From the NCBI GenBank assembly GCA_003453835.1, contig DMMN01000143.1, positions 166 to 5,207 of the forward strand: a stretch of 5,042 nt of DNA. The letters are read 5' to 3'. The DNA is from Bacteroidota bacterium (lineage in GTDB: Bacteria; Bacteroidota; Ignavibacteria; UBA10030). A model generated the notes under the pieces. The model had not been told where the DNA came from. It did no database searches and was given only the letters and a program-made list of their open reading frames with translations. The first letter of the stretch is position 1, and each line of letters begins with the position of its first letter. Below are positions 1-5,042 of this stretch, in pieces. A program made the translations under genes and the position numbers.

Positions 1-1446
1 ACCCCGATAGGGAGGGATCTTGATTTCGTTTGCGCGCAGGAGCGTTTTGCCGTCGGCGAGCAAGATCGGAATCCCGATAGAAATGATCTGTGATCTGAGT
101 CTCGCGTCCCCACGAACCAGCTCGTCCAGCCGCTCCGACATGGATTGTGCGACCGCTTTGGATGCCGACGGCATGTCGCCGTAGACGAGTTGCAGTAGGT
201 AAGCCTCATAGAGGAGCTTCGAAAGCCGGGGCGGGCCGAGGATCTCAAACGCGACGCTCTTTGTCTTGTGCTCTTCCTCCAGCCGCTTCATCTCGTCCAA
301 CGCGCCGTCGAACATGAAGCCGGCCCTGTAGGTTGGAGCGAGCGTGGCATTATCCAGGGCGTTGATGATGTCGTGGCCCGTATTCCCCCCCCTGATCTCG
401 TAGATAACCGATTCTGCGATCTCTTCAGGCGTCACAAACTCCATCTGGCCCGGTGTGGAGATGGCCTCGAATTCGCCACGCGAGAAGACGCCGTTCTCTC
501 CCGTGTCGACGAAGACGGATCGGAGTGATTGGTTCAGCGACGTTGCGGGGGAACGTTCCGGCTTGAGCTTCAGTGTGCCATCGAGTCGAACGCCGTTCTC
601 CGGTGGGCAGTCGAAGAGCTCAATCGGCCTGCCGCGCTTTTTGATTTCACCGAAACCGATTCGTTTCCATGCAATGGCCGCGGTCGGTTTGATCTCTTTG
701 GTGATCGGAGCGTCGGGCGTTCGGCCCATCAGGAAAAGCAGCATGGTGTGAGCGCCGGCGACAGCCGACTTGCTGAGGAGCACGCTCGATGGTCGCTCCT
801 CACTGTGCGTGTACGGGATGTTGAGCCCCATCCCTCCCGTTCCGCTCGTTCCAATCTTCACGTAGATCCGTGTTCCCATAAGCTGCATGGAACGATAGAG
901 AAGCTGGACATGCCTGATGAGCTGCGGGGTGTACAGCGTGGCCAGCATTCGTTCGGTCTGCTCGATCAGGGAGGTTCCCTTGCCGGCTTTGGCTTGCTTC
1001 AGCGACTTGCGGACTTCACGCGCACTGTGGAAGAGATCCTGGTAGGCAATTGCCGTTGCCGAATTAATGGAATCGACGACAATAGCGGGTTTGTATTTCT
1101 CAAGAAGTTGGTAGATTGCCGACCGCTTCACGACATCGAGCGTCAGCTCGTCCAAGAGATCGTCGATCAGCATCTGGCGGGTCGAATCGTTCCGCAGGGT
1201 CTCCTCGCGAGGCGTGTCCTTCAACGCGTGGCGGACGAAAATATTGCCCCACCACGGCACAAAGAAATTGCGTCCGACGTCCGGGAATTCTTTTCGGAGC
1301 GTAGCGACGGCGTCCTTCGCCTCCGCCTCGAGCAGTGACGTGACGATGATGCGTTTCGGTTCGTTCTCCATCAACTGCCGGCAGACTGCAGAGCCTACCA
1401 AGCCCCATCCGCCAAGCACAAGTACGGTTTTATTTTTGATATCCAT
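1..1446 (-). CDS. NAD(P)-binding Rossmann-fold protein, SDR/epimerase-like, 3' end beyond window
   Basis: The frame is open from the ATG at 1446 to the left edge, giving 482 residues without a stop, so the C-terminus is missing. The N-terminus reads as a beta strand followed by a dinucleotide-binding loop, LGGWGLVGSAV at about residues 11 to 21 (a GxxGxxG pattern), typical of SDR/epimerase-type Rossmann folds. A later strand, AIVVDSINSATA (121 to 132), fits the part of the fold that contacts the cofactor. The middle contains an unusual glycine-rich stretch, GTSGTGGMGLNIPYTHSEE (199 to 217), then KSAVAGAH (226 to 233). I see no standard YxxxK active site in a convincing position, and the length is well above a classical SDR (about 250 to 350 residues). 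No signal peptide or membrane segment is visible, so it is probably cytoplasmic. It starts 83 bases after the aldehyde dehydrogenase stop and has no clear Shine-Dalgarno sequence. The Rossmann assignment is solid; the reaction and substrate are unknown. Confidence 0.8.
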   Translation of the reverse strand, partial: MDIKNKTVLVLGGWGLVGSAVCRQLMENEPKRIIVTSLLEAEAKDAVATLRKEFPDVGRNFFVPWWGNIFVRHALKDTPREETLRNDSTRQMLIDDLLDELTLDVVKRSAIYQLLEKYKPAIVVDSINSATAIAYQDLFHSAREVRKSLKQAKAGKGTSLIEQTERMLATLYTPQLIRHVQLLYRSMQLMGTRIYVKIGTSGTGGMGLNIPYTHSEERPSSVLLSKSAVAGAHTMLLFLMGRTPDAPITKEIKPTAAIAWKRIGFGEIKKRGRPIELFDCPPENGVRLDGTLKLKPERSPATSLNQSLRSVFVDTGENGVFSRGEFEAISTPGQMEFVTPEEIAESVIYEIRGGNTGHDIINALDNATLAPTYRAGFMFDGALDEMKRLEEEHKTKSVAFEILGPPRLSKLLYEAYLLQLVYGDMPSASKAVAQSMSERLDELVRGDARLRSQIISIGIPILLADGKTLLRANEIKIPPYRG

Positions 1447-1529
1447 GATTGATTCGGTCGTATTCTGTCGTTATTGGGTTTTGGACCTTAGAACTTGGTT
1501 TTCGACGTCTATCGCCGTCAAACCATTTC

Positions 1530-3029
1530 CTACCTGGGCACTACGGTGTCATACCACGGCTTCTTCTCTCTGCTTCCGAGTTCGTCGATATGCAGATGTT
1601 TGGACTCGGTGTACTCTTTCAGTCCGTCGATCCCGAACTCGCGGCCAATGCCGCTCTGTTTGTAGCCTCCGAACGGCGCCTTCTCGCTGATGAGATGCCA
1701 TTCGTTGATCCAGACCGTCCCTGCTCTCAGGCGCCGAGCAATGCTCAACGCCCGATCCTTGTCTCTCGACCACACACCGGCGCCGAGTCCGTAGATCGTA
1801 TCATTAGCCATGGCGACAGCGCTCTCCTCCGTTTCGAAGGCAATCACGGAAAGGACGGGGCCAAAGATCTCTTCCTGGGCAATGGTCATCTTGTTGTCGA
1901 CGGCGGTAAAGATCGTCGGCTCGACAAAGAAACCGTCCGCCAGCGCGGGATCGATCGGTACACTTCCGCCGACTGCAACAGTTGCGCCTTGCTCTTTCCC
2001 TTTGGAGATGTAGTCGAGCACCCGGTCTTGTTGCCTCTTCGAGATGAGCGGCCCAAGATCAGTTGCCGGACTTGACGGATCACCGAGGTTCAGCCGTTTT
2101 GTCTTCTCAACGAGCCGGCCGACAAAGTCATCGTGAAGCTTGTCGGGAAGGAACAGCCGCGTCCCGGCCTCGCAACATTGTCCCTGGTGATAGTAGATCG
2201 CGTACAGAGTGCCGTCAACAGCGAGGTCGAGATCGGCATCTTCGAGCACAATATTGGCCGACTTGCCGCCGCACTCCAGCGTCACCTTTTTGAGATTTAC
2301 GGTGGCGGAAGCCATCACCTTCTTGCCGACGGCCGTCGATCCGGTGAAGGAGATCTTGTCAACCATCGGACTTCGGACGAGCGCCTCCCCCGCATCTTCC
2401 CCGAAGCCGGGGACGATGTTGATGACCCCCTTCGGAAAGCCGATTTCGTGCACGATCTTGGCAAGCTCCATGGCTGTGCACGGGGTCAGCTCGGAAGGTT
2501 TCAACACGACGGCGTTTCCCGCGGCCAGTGCCGGGCCGAGCTTCCAGACCGCCATCTTCAGAGGAAAATTCCAGGGGATGATCGCGCCAACTACGCCAAT
2601 TGGCTCTCGGAGAATCAGATTCTGACTGAATCCCTGCTTGCTCAGGCCCTCAATCGGCTCGGTAAGCTCCAGTGCAGCGAGCTTCGAGAAGTAGTTCATA
2701 TTCCGAGCTGAGAGATATACATCCTCTTTCGCTTTGCGGATGGTCGAACCGGAATCTGCCACCTCAAGTGCAACGAGTTCTTTGGAGCGCTCATTGATCT
2801 TGTCGGAGATCGCCTTGATGAGCGCGCTTCGTTCTTCACGGGGCATTCTCGGCCACGGGCCTTCATCGAAGGCACTTCGGGCTGCAGCCACAGCGCGGTT
2901 CACATCCTCGACGCTACCGCGGGCGACACTCGCAACCACCTCTCGATTGAACGGGTTGATGGATTCGAACGTTCGCTTTGAGACGGACTCGACGAACTCG
3001 TCGTCGATGTAGAGATGATATGAGGTCAT
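1530..3029 (-). CDS. NAD(P)-dependent aldehyde dehydrogenase, ALDH superfamily
   Basis: This 499-residue protein has the usual length of the ALDH superfamily and oxidises an aldehyde to the carboxylic acid with NAD(P)+. Visible motifs in order are: IIPWNFP (150 to 156) with the oxyanion Asn154; VVLKPSE (174 to 180) with cofactor-binding Lys177; FTGSTAVGKKV (228 to 238), the Rossmann loop; LECGGKSANIVLEDADLD (251 to 268) with general base Glu252; GQCCEAGTR (283 to 291), where Cys286 aligns with the catalytic cysteine; QEEIFGPV (385 to 392); and KAPFGGYKQSGIGRE (450 to 464). These show an intact, probably active enzyme. The closing motifs recall the betaine-aldehyde/general aldehyde group, but the substrate cannot be read from sequence. 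The frame stays open upstream to 3401, but that part overlaps the preceding hydrolase gene and does not resemble the family, whereas ATG 3029 gives the normal N-terminus. The start has no obvious Shine-Dalgarno sequence. It lies 38 bases after the hydrolase stop, so co-transcription is likely. Confidence 0.96.
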   Translation of the reverse strand: MTSYHLYIDDEFVESVSKRTFESINPFNREVVASVARGSVEDVNRAVAAARSAFDEGPWPRMPREERSALIKAISDKINERSKELVALEVADSGSTIRKAKEDVYLSARNMNYFSKLAALELTEPIEGLSKQGFSQNLILREPIGVVGAIIPWNFPLKMAVWKLGPALAAGNAVVLKPSELTPCTAMELAKIVHEIGFPKGVINIVPGFGEDAGEALVRSPMVDKISFTGSTAVGKKVMASATVNLKKVTLECGGKSANIVLEDADLDLAVDGTLYAIYYHQGQCCEAGTRLFLPDKLHDDFVGRLVEKTKRLNLGDPSSPATDLGPLISKRQQDRVLDYISKGKEQGATVAVGGSVPIDPALADGFFVEPTIFTAVDNKMTIAQEEIFGPVLSVIAFETEESAVAMANDTIYGLGAGVWSRDKDRALSIARRLRAGTVWINEWHLISEKAPFGGYKQSGIGREFGIDGLKEYTESKHLHIDELGSREKKPWYDTVVPR

Positions 3030-3040
3030 AGGTCTGTAGG

Positions 3041-3051
3041 TGGCAGTGCCA
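3041..3051. repeat. Short palindrome TGGCA-n-TGCCA before the aldehyde dehydrogenase start
   Basis: A perfect inverted repeat with a one-base centre lies in the 38-base gap, 12 bases upstream of the aldehyde dehydrogenase ATG. A second small stem (GTGC/GCAC, six-base loop) sits next to it, directly after the hydrolase stop. There is no T-run, so it is not a classical terminator. It may be a weak RNA structure, an operator, or chance. Confidence 0.3.
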
Positions 3052-3067
3052 GCGTGCAGCAGCGCAC

Positions 3068-4129
3068 TTAACGAGCTTCGTTCGTTGGCTGTCCCACGAA
3101 CGCTACCGGCTCGCCCGCGTTGATCGGGGGCGTGCCGAGGATGTACAACAAGACGCCTGCGAACGGGGCGCGCACCTCCGCGATTTGATTTCCGAAAAAG
3201 TCGTTGATGACGGCAAGTAATGTCCCCTTCTGAACGTACTCGCCCCGCTTCACACGCGGAAGAAGAACGCCGGTCACTGCGCTTCTCAACACTTCGCTCC
3301 GTTCGATCCAGATCGGGTGCTCGACATAGGATGGTTTTCCGTCGATCATCGAGAAGTGTCTGAGGAGATTCCAGATTCCGTTCTCGATGTAGTCGATCCA
3401 CTCTTCGTCCATGCTGCCCAGGCCGCCGGACTCGACGGTGATCGCCGGCTTGCCTCGCGTTGCAGCGGTGTTGGAGCAGTAGACGGACTGTCCGGGGTCG
3501 CGGGGGCGCTCGTCATCGATCACGATATGATCAAAGCCGAAGGCGAGCGTCATTTGTTTCGAGACCTCATCCACGCTTGGATTGTCGATCTTCATCCAGT
3601 ACGAGTAAGGCCTGAGCGATTCGTTTCCGTCGCCGCAATGAAGGTCGACAAGGTAGTCACACTGCTCGATGATGTTTTTGGTGATGACGTGGGCAATTCG
3701 TTCGGTGACGGTTCCATCCGGTTTGCCAGGATAGACTCGATTCAGATTCTTCCAATCCCAGGGATTGTAATAAACCGTTCGTCTCATATAGGAGGGCATG
3801 TTGGAGACGTGAACGATGATGACCGTCCCCCTCAATTGTGTCGGATCGAACTTTTTCGCCAGCCGATTCAAAGCGAGGATGGGGGAATACTCGTATCCGT
3901 GCGTGCCGGCGACGAGCGCCAGAACCGGGCCCGGCCTCGTCCCGCGAACGATCGTCACCGGAATGTGCGTTGCGGAATCAACACCTGCGGGGACCGGGAT
4001 GAAACCTGAGGTTCGGGTTCCAGCCTTGGCCTGAATTCCCCCGATGGAAAGTGCCTTCGGTTCTTGCGCAACAGCGTAGTGCAGGAAAAAGGGAATCGAC
4101 AGGACGAGTAGCATCATTCGTCTTCTCAA
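3068..4129 (-). CDS. Secreted succinylglutamate desuccinylase/aspartoacylase-family zinc hydrolase
   Basis: From the TTG at 4129 this is 353 residues. Members of the AstE/AspA family, related to M14 carboxypeptidases, use one zinc to cleave N-acyl amide bonds of amino acids or similar compounds. The zinc ligands appear as GTHGYE (75 to 80; His77 and Glu80) and DLHCGDG (162 to 168; His164). NLNRVYPG (128 to 135) is the substrate-binding NxxR-type motif, and TVESGG (231 to 236) supplies the probable catalytic Glu233. The C-terminal part (about 265 to 350) looks like the beta-rich barrel-sandwich domain of the family. The N-terminus is a signal peptide: RRR, a hydrophobic run at 5 to 21, then AVA before Gln22, so the enzyme should be exported, unlike the cytoplasmic AstE and aspartoacylase. 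An in-frame ATG at 4195 would add 22 residues before the signal peptide and lacks a good ribosome site, whereas the TTG has AAAGGA five bases upstream. ATG codons at 4117 and 4114 are also possible. The substrate is unknown; no arginine-catabolism genes are nearby. Confidence 0.88.
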   Translation of the reverse strand: MRRRMMLLVLSIPFFLHYAVAQEPKALSIGGIQAKAGTRTSGFIPVPAGVDSATHIPVTIVRGTRPGPVLALVAGTHGYEYSPILALNRLAKKFDPTQLRGTVIIVHVSNMPSYMRRTVYYNPWDWKNLNRVYPGKPDGTVTERIAHVITKNIIEQCDYLVDLHCGDGNESLRPYSYWMKIDNPSVDEVSKQMTLAFGFDHIVIDDERPRDPGQSVYCSNTAATRGKPAITVESGGLGSMDEEWIDYIENGIWNLLRHFSMIDGKPSYVEHPIWIERSEVLRSAVTGVLLPRVKRGEYVQKGTLLAVINDFFGNQIAEVRAPFAGVLLYILGTPPINAGEPVAFVGQPTNEAR

Positions 4130-4134
4130 GACAG

Positions 4135-4140
4135 TCCTTT
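4135..4140 (-). promoter_or_regulatory. Ribosome binding site deciding the TTG start of the secreted hydrolase
   Basis: The minus strand reads AAAGGA here, five bases before TTG at 4129. It is the best Shine-Dalgarno match in the window. It favours TTG over the upstream ATG at 4195, which has none, and over the ATG pair at 4117/4114, for which the spacing is too long (about 17 bases). Confidence 0.55.
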
Positions 4141-4198
4141 CAACAAAAGGCGGGAGGTTTGATCCTCGCTCGTGTCGAGCAAGAGGCGTTGTCATTGC

Positions 4199-4702
4199 TC
4201 AGAACATCCCCGGGTGTTTTCCCGTCCCGAAGGTTGTGAGATACAGAATTGCGAGAAGGAAGAGAAACTGAACGAGATAAAAGGTCGACATCTGCCTGTT
4301 GTAGCCGGTGATCTGCTCCTCCGCGTTGTCCGGGGCCGTCTTTTCTACGACTGCTTTGACGAGCATCATGCGTTTCTTGCCGAGGGCGGGACCGAGAAAC
4401 GTTCCGTTGACGAGCATGATGGCGAAGACGATTATCTTGGCCACGAGCCACCCGAATGTGTACCAAGGATCGGGGGATTCCATGTATAGATTGTGGATGT
4501 TGCCGATGCCCGTCACCAGCAGAATGGCTGCCGGGATGGGGGAGAGCATCCCGAGTTTTCTCATGATTCCGCCGAGGTACATCCGAATAGCCGGATCTTT
4601 TTCCGATGCGAATCTTCTGTTCAAAACAAATCCGCTGAACATGAGTCCCGAGAGAAGACTGAATCCGATGAGATGAGTGAGAAAGTTGAAAGATCCGTTC
4701 AT
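4199..4702 (-). CDS. Small four-helix integral membrane protein of unknown function
   Basis: The protein has 167 residues with four clear hydrophobic segments at about 6 to 27, 52 to 70, 83 to 107 and 139 to 158. A charged loop (about 28 to 50) lies between helices 1 and 2, and a longer hydrophilic loop (108 to 138) between helices 3 and 4. There is no cleavable signal peptide; helix 1 is probably a signal anchor. His10 lies inside helix 1 and His70 at the end of helix 2. WLVAK (85 to 89) opens helix 3. The pattern of four helices with membrane histidines recalls the DUF2269/CopD/HemJ-like group of small membrane proteins, some of which bind haem or metal, but this is a resemblance of layout and not a firm match. 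It is the first gene of the minus-strand set. Its stop is 69 bases before the hydrolase TTG start (or 3 bases before the alternative ATG at 4195), so the two are probably co-transcribed. Only a weak purine stretch precedes its ATG. Confidence 0.85.
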   Translation of the reverse strand: MNGSFNFLTHLIGFSLLSGLMFSGFVLNRRFASEKDPAIRMYLGGIMRKLGMLSPIPAAILLVTGIGNIHNLYMESPDPWYTFGWLVAKIIVFAIMLVNGTFLGPALGKKRMMLVKAVVEKTAPDNAEEQITGYNRQMSTFYLVQFLFLLAILYLTTFGTGKHPGMF

Positions 4703-4781
4703 ACCGAGTACCCCGAGTTGTGTTTGTGGTGTGAGCGAGAAGGCTTGCCGGATTGTTGGGAAGTGGTTTCCAAAGGCAGGC

Positions 4782-4789
4782 CTAAGATA
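4782..4789 (-). promoter_or_regulatory. Candidate promoter -7/-10 box for the leftward operon
   Basis: The minus strand reads TATCTTAG, matching the Bacteroidota -7 consensus TAnnTTTG at seven of eight positions. It would place the transcription start about 70 to 75 bases before the membrane-protein ATG at 4702. I find no good upstream -33/-35 element at standard spacing, so this is tentative. Confidence 0.3.
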
Positions 4790-4956
4790 AGGAATTGAAA
4801 CTTAAAAACAGAGAGTCCAAAGAGAAGATGAGAAAGGACAAGAAAAGGGAGGGGGAAAGAGACCTTGAAGGGATTCAAATCACCGAGGTTGCGGTTTTGT
4901 TTGGATTTCTGGACTTCACATTGAGTTTGCCGAAACTATCGCCCTTCTCTCGGGGA

Positions 4957-4982
4957 GATCTTGCCTGTCCTGATCTAGCCTG
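4957..4982. repeat. Direct repeat GATCTnGCCTG, two copies, 15-base period
   Basis: GATCTTGCCTG (4957 to 4967) and GATCTAGCCTG (4972 to 4982) match at ten of eleven positions. The same stretch also contains the inverted repeat AGATC (4956 to 4960) / GATCT (4972 to 4976) with an 11-base centre. Both structures cover the candidate -35 and spacer of the rightward promoter, a position suited to a regulator-binding site. No regulator is identified. Confidence 0.45.
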
Positions 4983-4993
4983 AATTATCTTTT
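4961..4993 (+). promoter_or_regulatory. Candidate promoter for a rightward gene
   Basis: TTGCCT at 4961 to 4966 and TATCTTTT at 4986 to 4993 are separated by 19 bases. The second box matches TAnnTTTG at seven of eight positions and shares the core TTATCTT with the leftward candidate. Transcription would begin near 4998, about 40 bases before the possible ATG at 5038. The -35 match is modest. Confidence 0.35.
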
Positions 4994-5023
4994 TTCTGGA
5001 TGGTTTCTATCGGCGAGCGGCTG

Positions 5024-5042
5024 GATAGGGGATTTTGATGAA
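5024..5042 (+). promoter_or_regulatory. Possible ribosome site and start codon of a rightward gene cut by the window edge
   Basis: The plus strand has AGGGGA followed after a short T-rich spacer by ATG at 5038, then the window ends. The Shine-Dalgarno-like spacing and the promoter candidate about 45 bases upstream fit a divergent gene, but only five coding bases are visible, so nothing can be said of the product. Confidence 0.3.

Larger units (their letters stand above)
4703..5042. other. Gene-free divergent intergenic region
   Basis: About 340 bases lie between the start of the membrane-protein gene and the right edge. No frame gives a protein-like product. The last 60 bases could also hold the tail of a leftward gene, since the minus frames stay open for 12 to 22 codons from the edge, but nothing supports this. 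The region contains one candidate promoter per strand, a direct repeat, a purine-rich tract at about 4806 to 4861, and a possible ribosome site plus ATG for a rightward gene at the very end. Confidence 0.6.

Noticed and set aside
385..392. Run of eight C (G on the coding strand) in the Rossmann gene, as a possible frameshift or phase-variable tract
   Set aside because: The frame reads sensibly on both sides (IRGGNTGHD at 351 to 359) and stays open to the edge, so there is no evidence of a break; a run of eight alone is weak evidence for phase variation.
529..1338. Plus-strand open frame of 269 codons
   Set aside because: It lies wholly antisense to the Rossmann-fold gene, whose translation has a clear motif and sensible composition; the plus-strand product shows no recognisable domain.
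1447..1529. Terminator between the aldehyde dehydrogenase and the Rossmann gene
   Set aside because: Short complementary pieces exist, but there is no strong GC stem followed by a T-run on the minus strand.
3030..3401. In-frame upstream extension of the aldehyde dehydrogenase by 124 codons
   Set aside because: It overlaps the hydrolase coding region in another frame, is rich in Arg and Ser, and precedes a start that already gives a full-length family member.
3317..4009. Plus-strand open frame of 230 codons
   Set aside because: It is antisense to the hydrolase gene with its intact zinc motifs; an Asp/Val/Arg-rich shadow product without a domain.
4870..4886. tRNA T-arm-like string around GGATTCAAATC
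   Set aside because: The flanking bases do not form the T stem and no acceptor or anticodon arm can be placed around it.
4946..4960. Small hairpin TCTC-GGG-GAGA as a terminator
   Set aside because: The stem is only four pairs, with a three-base loop and no following T-run on either strand.
4795..4983. Plus-strand open frame of 62 codons in the spacer
   Set aside because: It is Lys/Arg/Glu-rich because of the purine tract, lacks a ribosome site, and overlaps the candidate promoter and repeat.

Overview
The window holds four protein genes in a row, all on the minus strand, followed by a gene-free stretch of about 340 bases at the right end. Read in the direction of transcription (right to left) the order is: a small four-helix membrane protein (4702 to 4199), a secreted zinc hydrolase of the succinylglutamate desuccinylase/aspartoacylase group (4129 to 3068), an aldehyde dehydrogenase (3029 to 1530), and an NAD(P)-binding Rossmann-fold protein that runs off the left edge (1446 to beyond 1). 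The gaps are about 69, 38 and 83 bases. No convincing terminator lies between the genes, so one operon is likely but not proven.

The organism is a bacterium of moderate GC content. Three of the four starts have no clear Shine-Dalgarno sequence. The two best promoter-like boxes in the right-hand spacer (TATCTTAG on minus, TATCTTTT on plus) each match the Bacteroidota -7 consensus TAnnTTTG at seven of eight positions. With the general look of the proteins, this suggests a member of the Bacteroidota/Ignavibacteria (FCB) assemblage, at low confidence. There is no rRNA, tRNA, mobile element or CRISPR array.

The aldehyde dehydrogenase is certain at family level: all catalytic and cofactor motifs are present. 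The hydrolase is well supported by its zinc and substrate motifs, and it carries a signal peptide, so it should act outside the cytoplasm. The Rossmann protein has a clear nucleotide-binding loop, but I do not recognise the rest of it. A pathway in which the exported hydrolase releases a product that is taken up and then oxidised by the two cytoplasmic dehydrogenases is an inference from gene order only.

The right-hand spacer looks like a divergent regulatory region. It has a candidate promoter on each strand sharing the core TTATCTT, a near-perfect 11-base direct repeat with a 15-base period over the plus-strand promoter, and a candidate ribosome site and ATG for a rightward gene that begins in the last bases of the window. 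I see no clear new defence or mobile system here. The best leads are the uncharacterised Rossmann protein, the secreted hydrolase and the repeat-bearing divergent promoter region.
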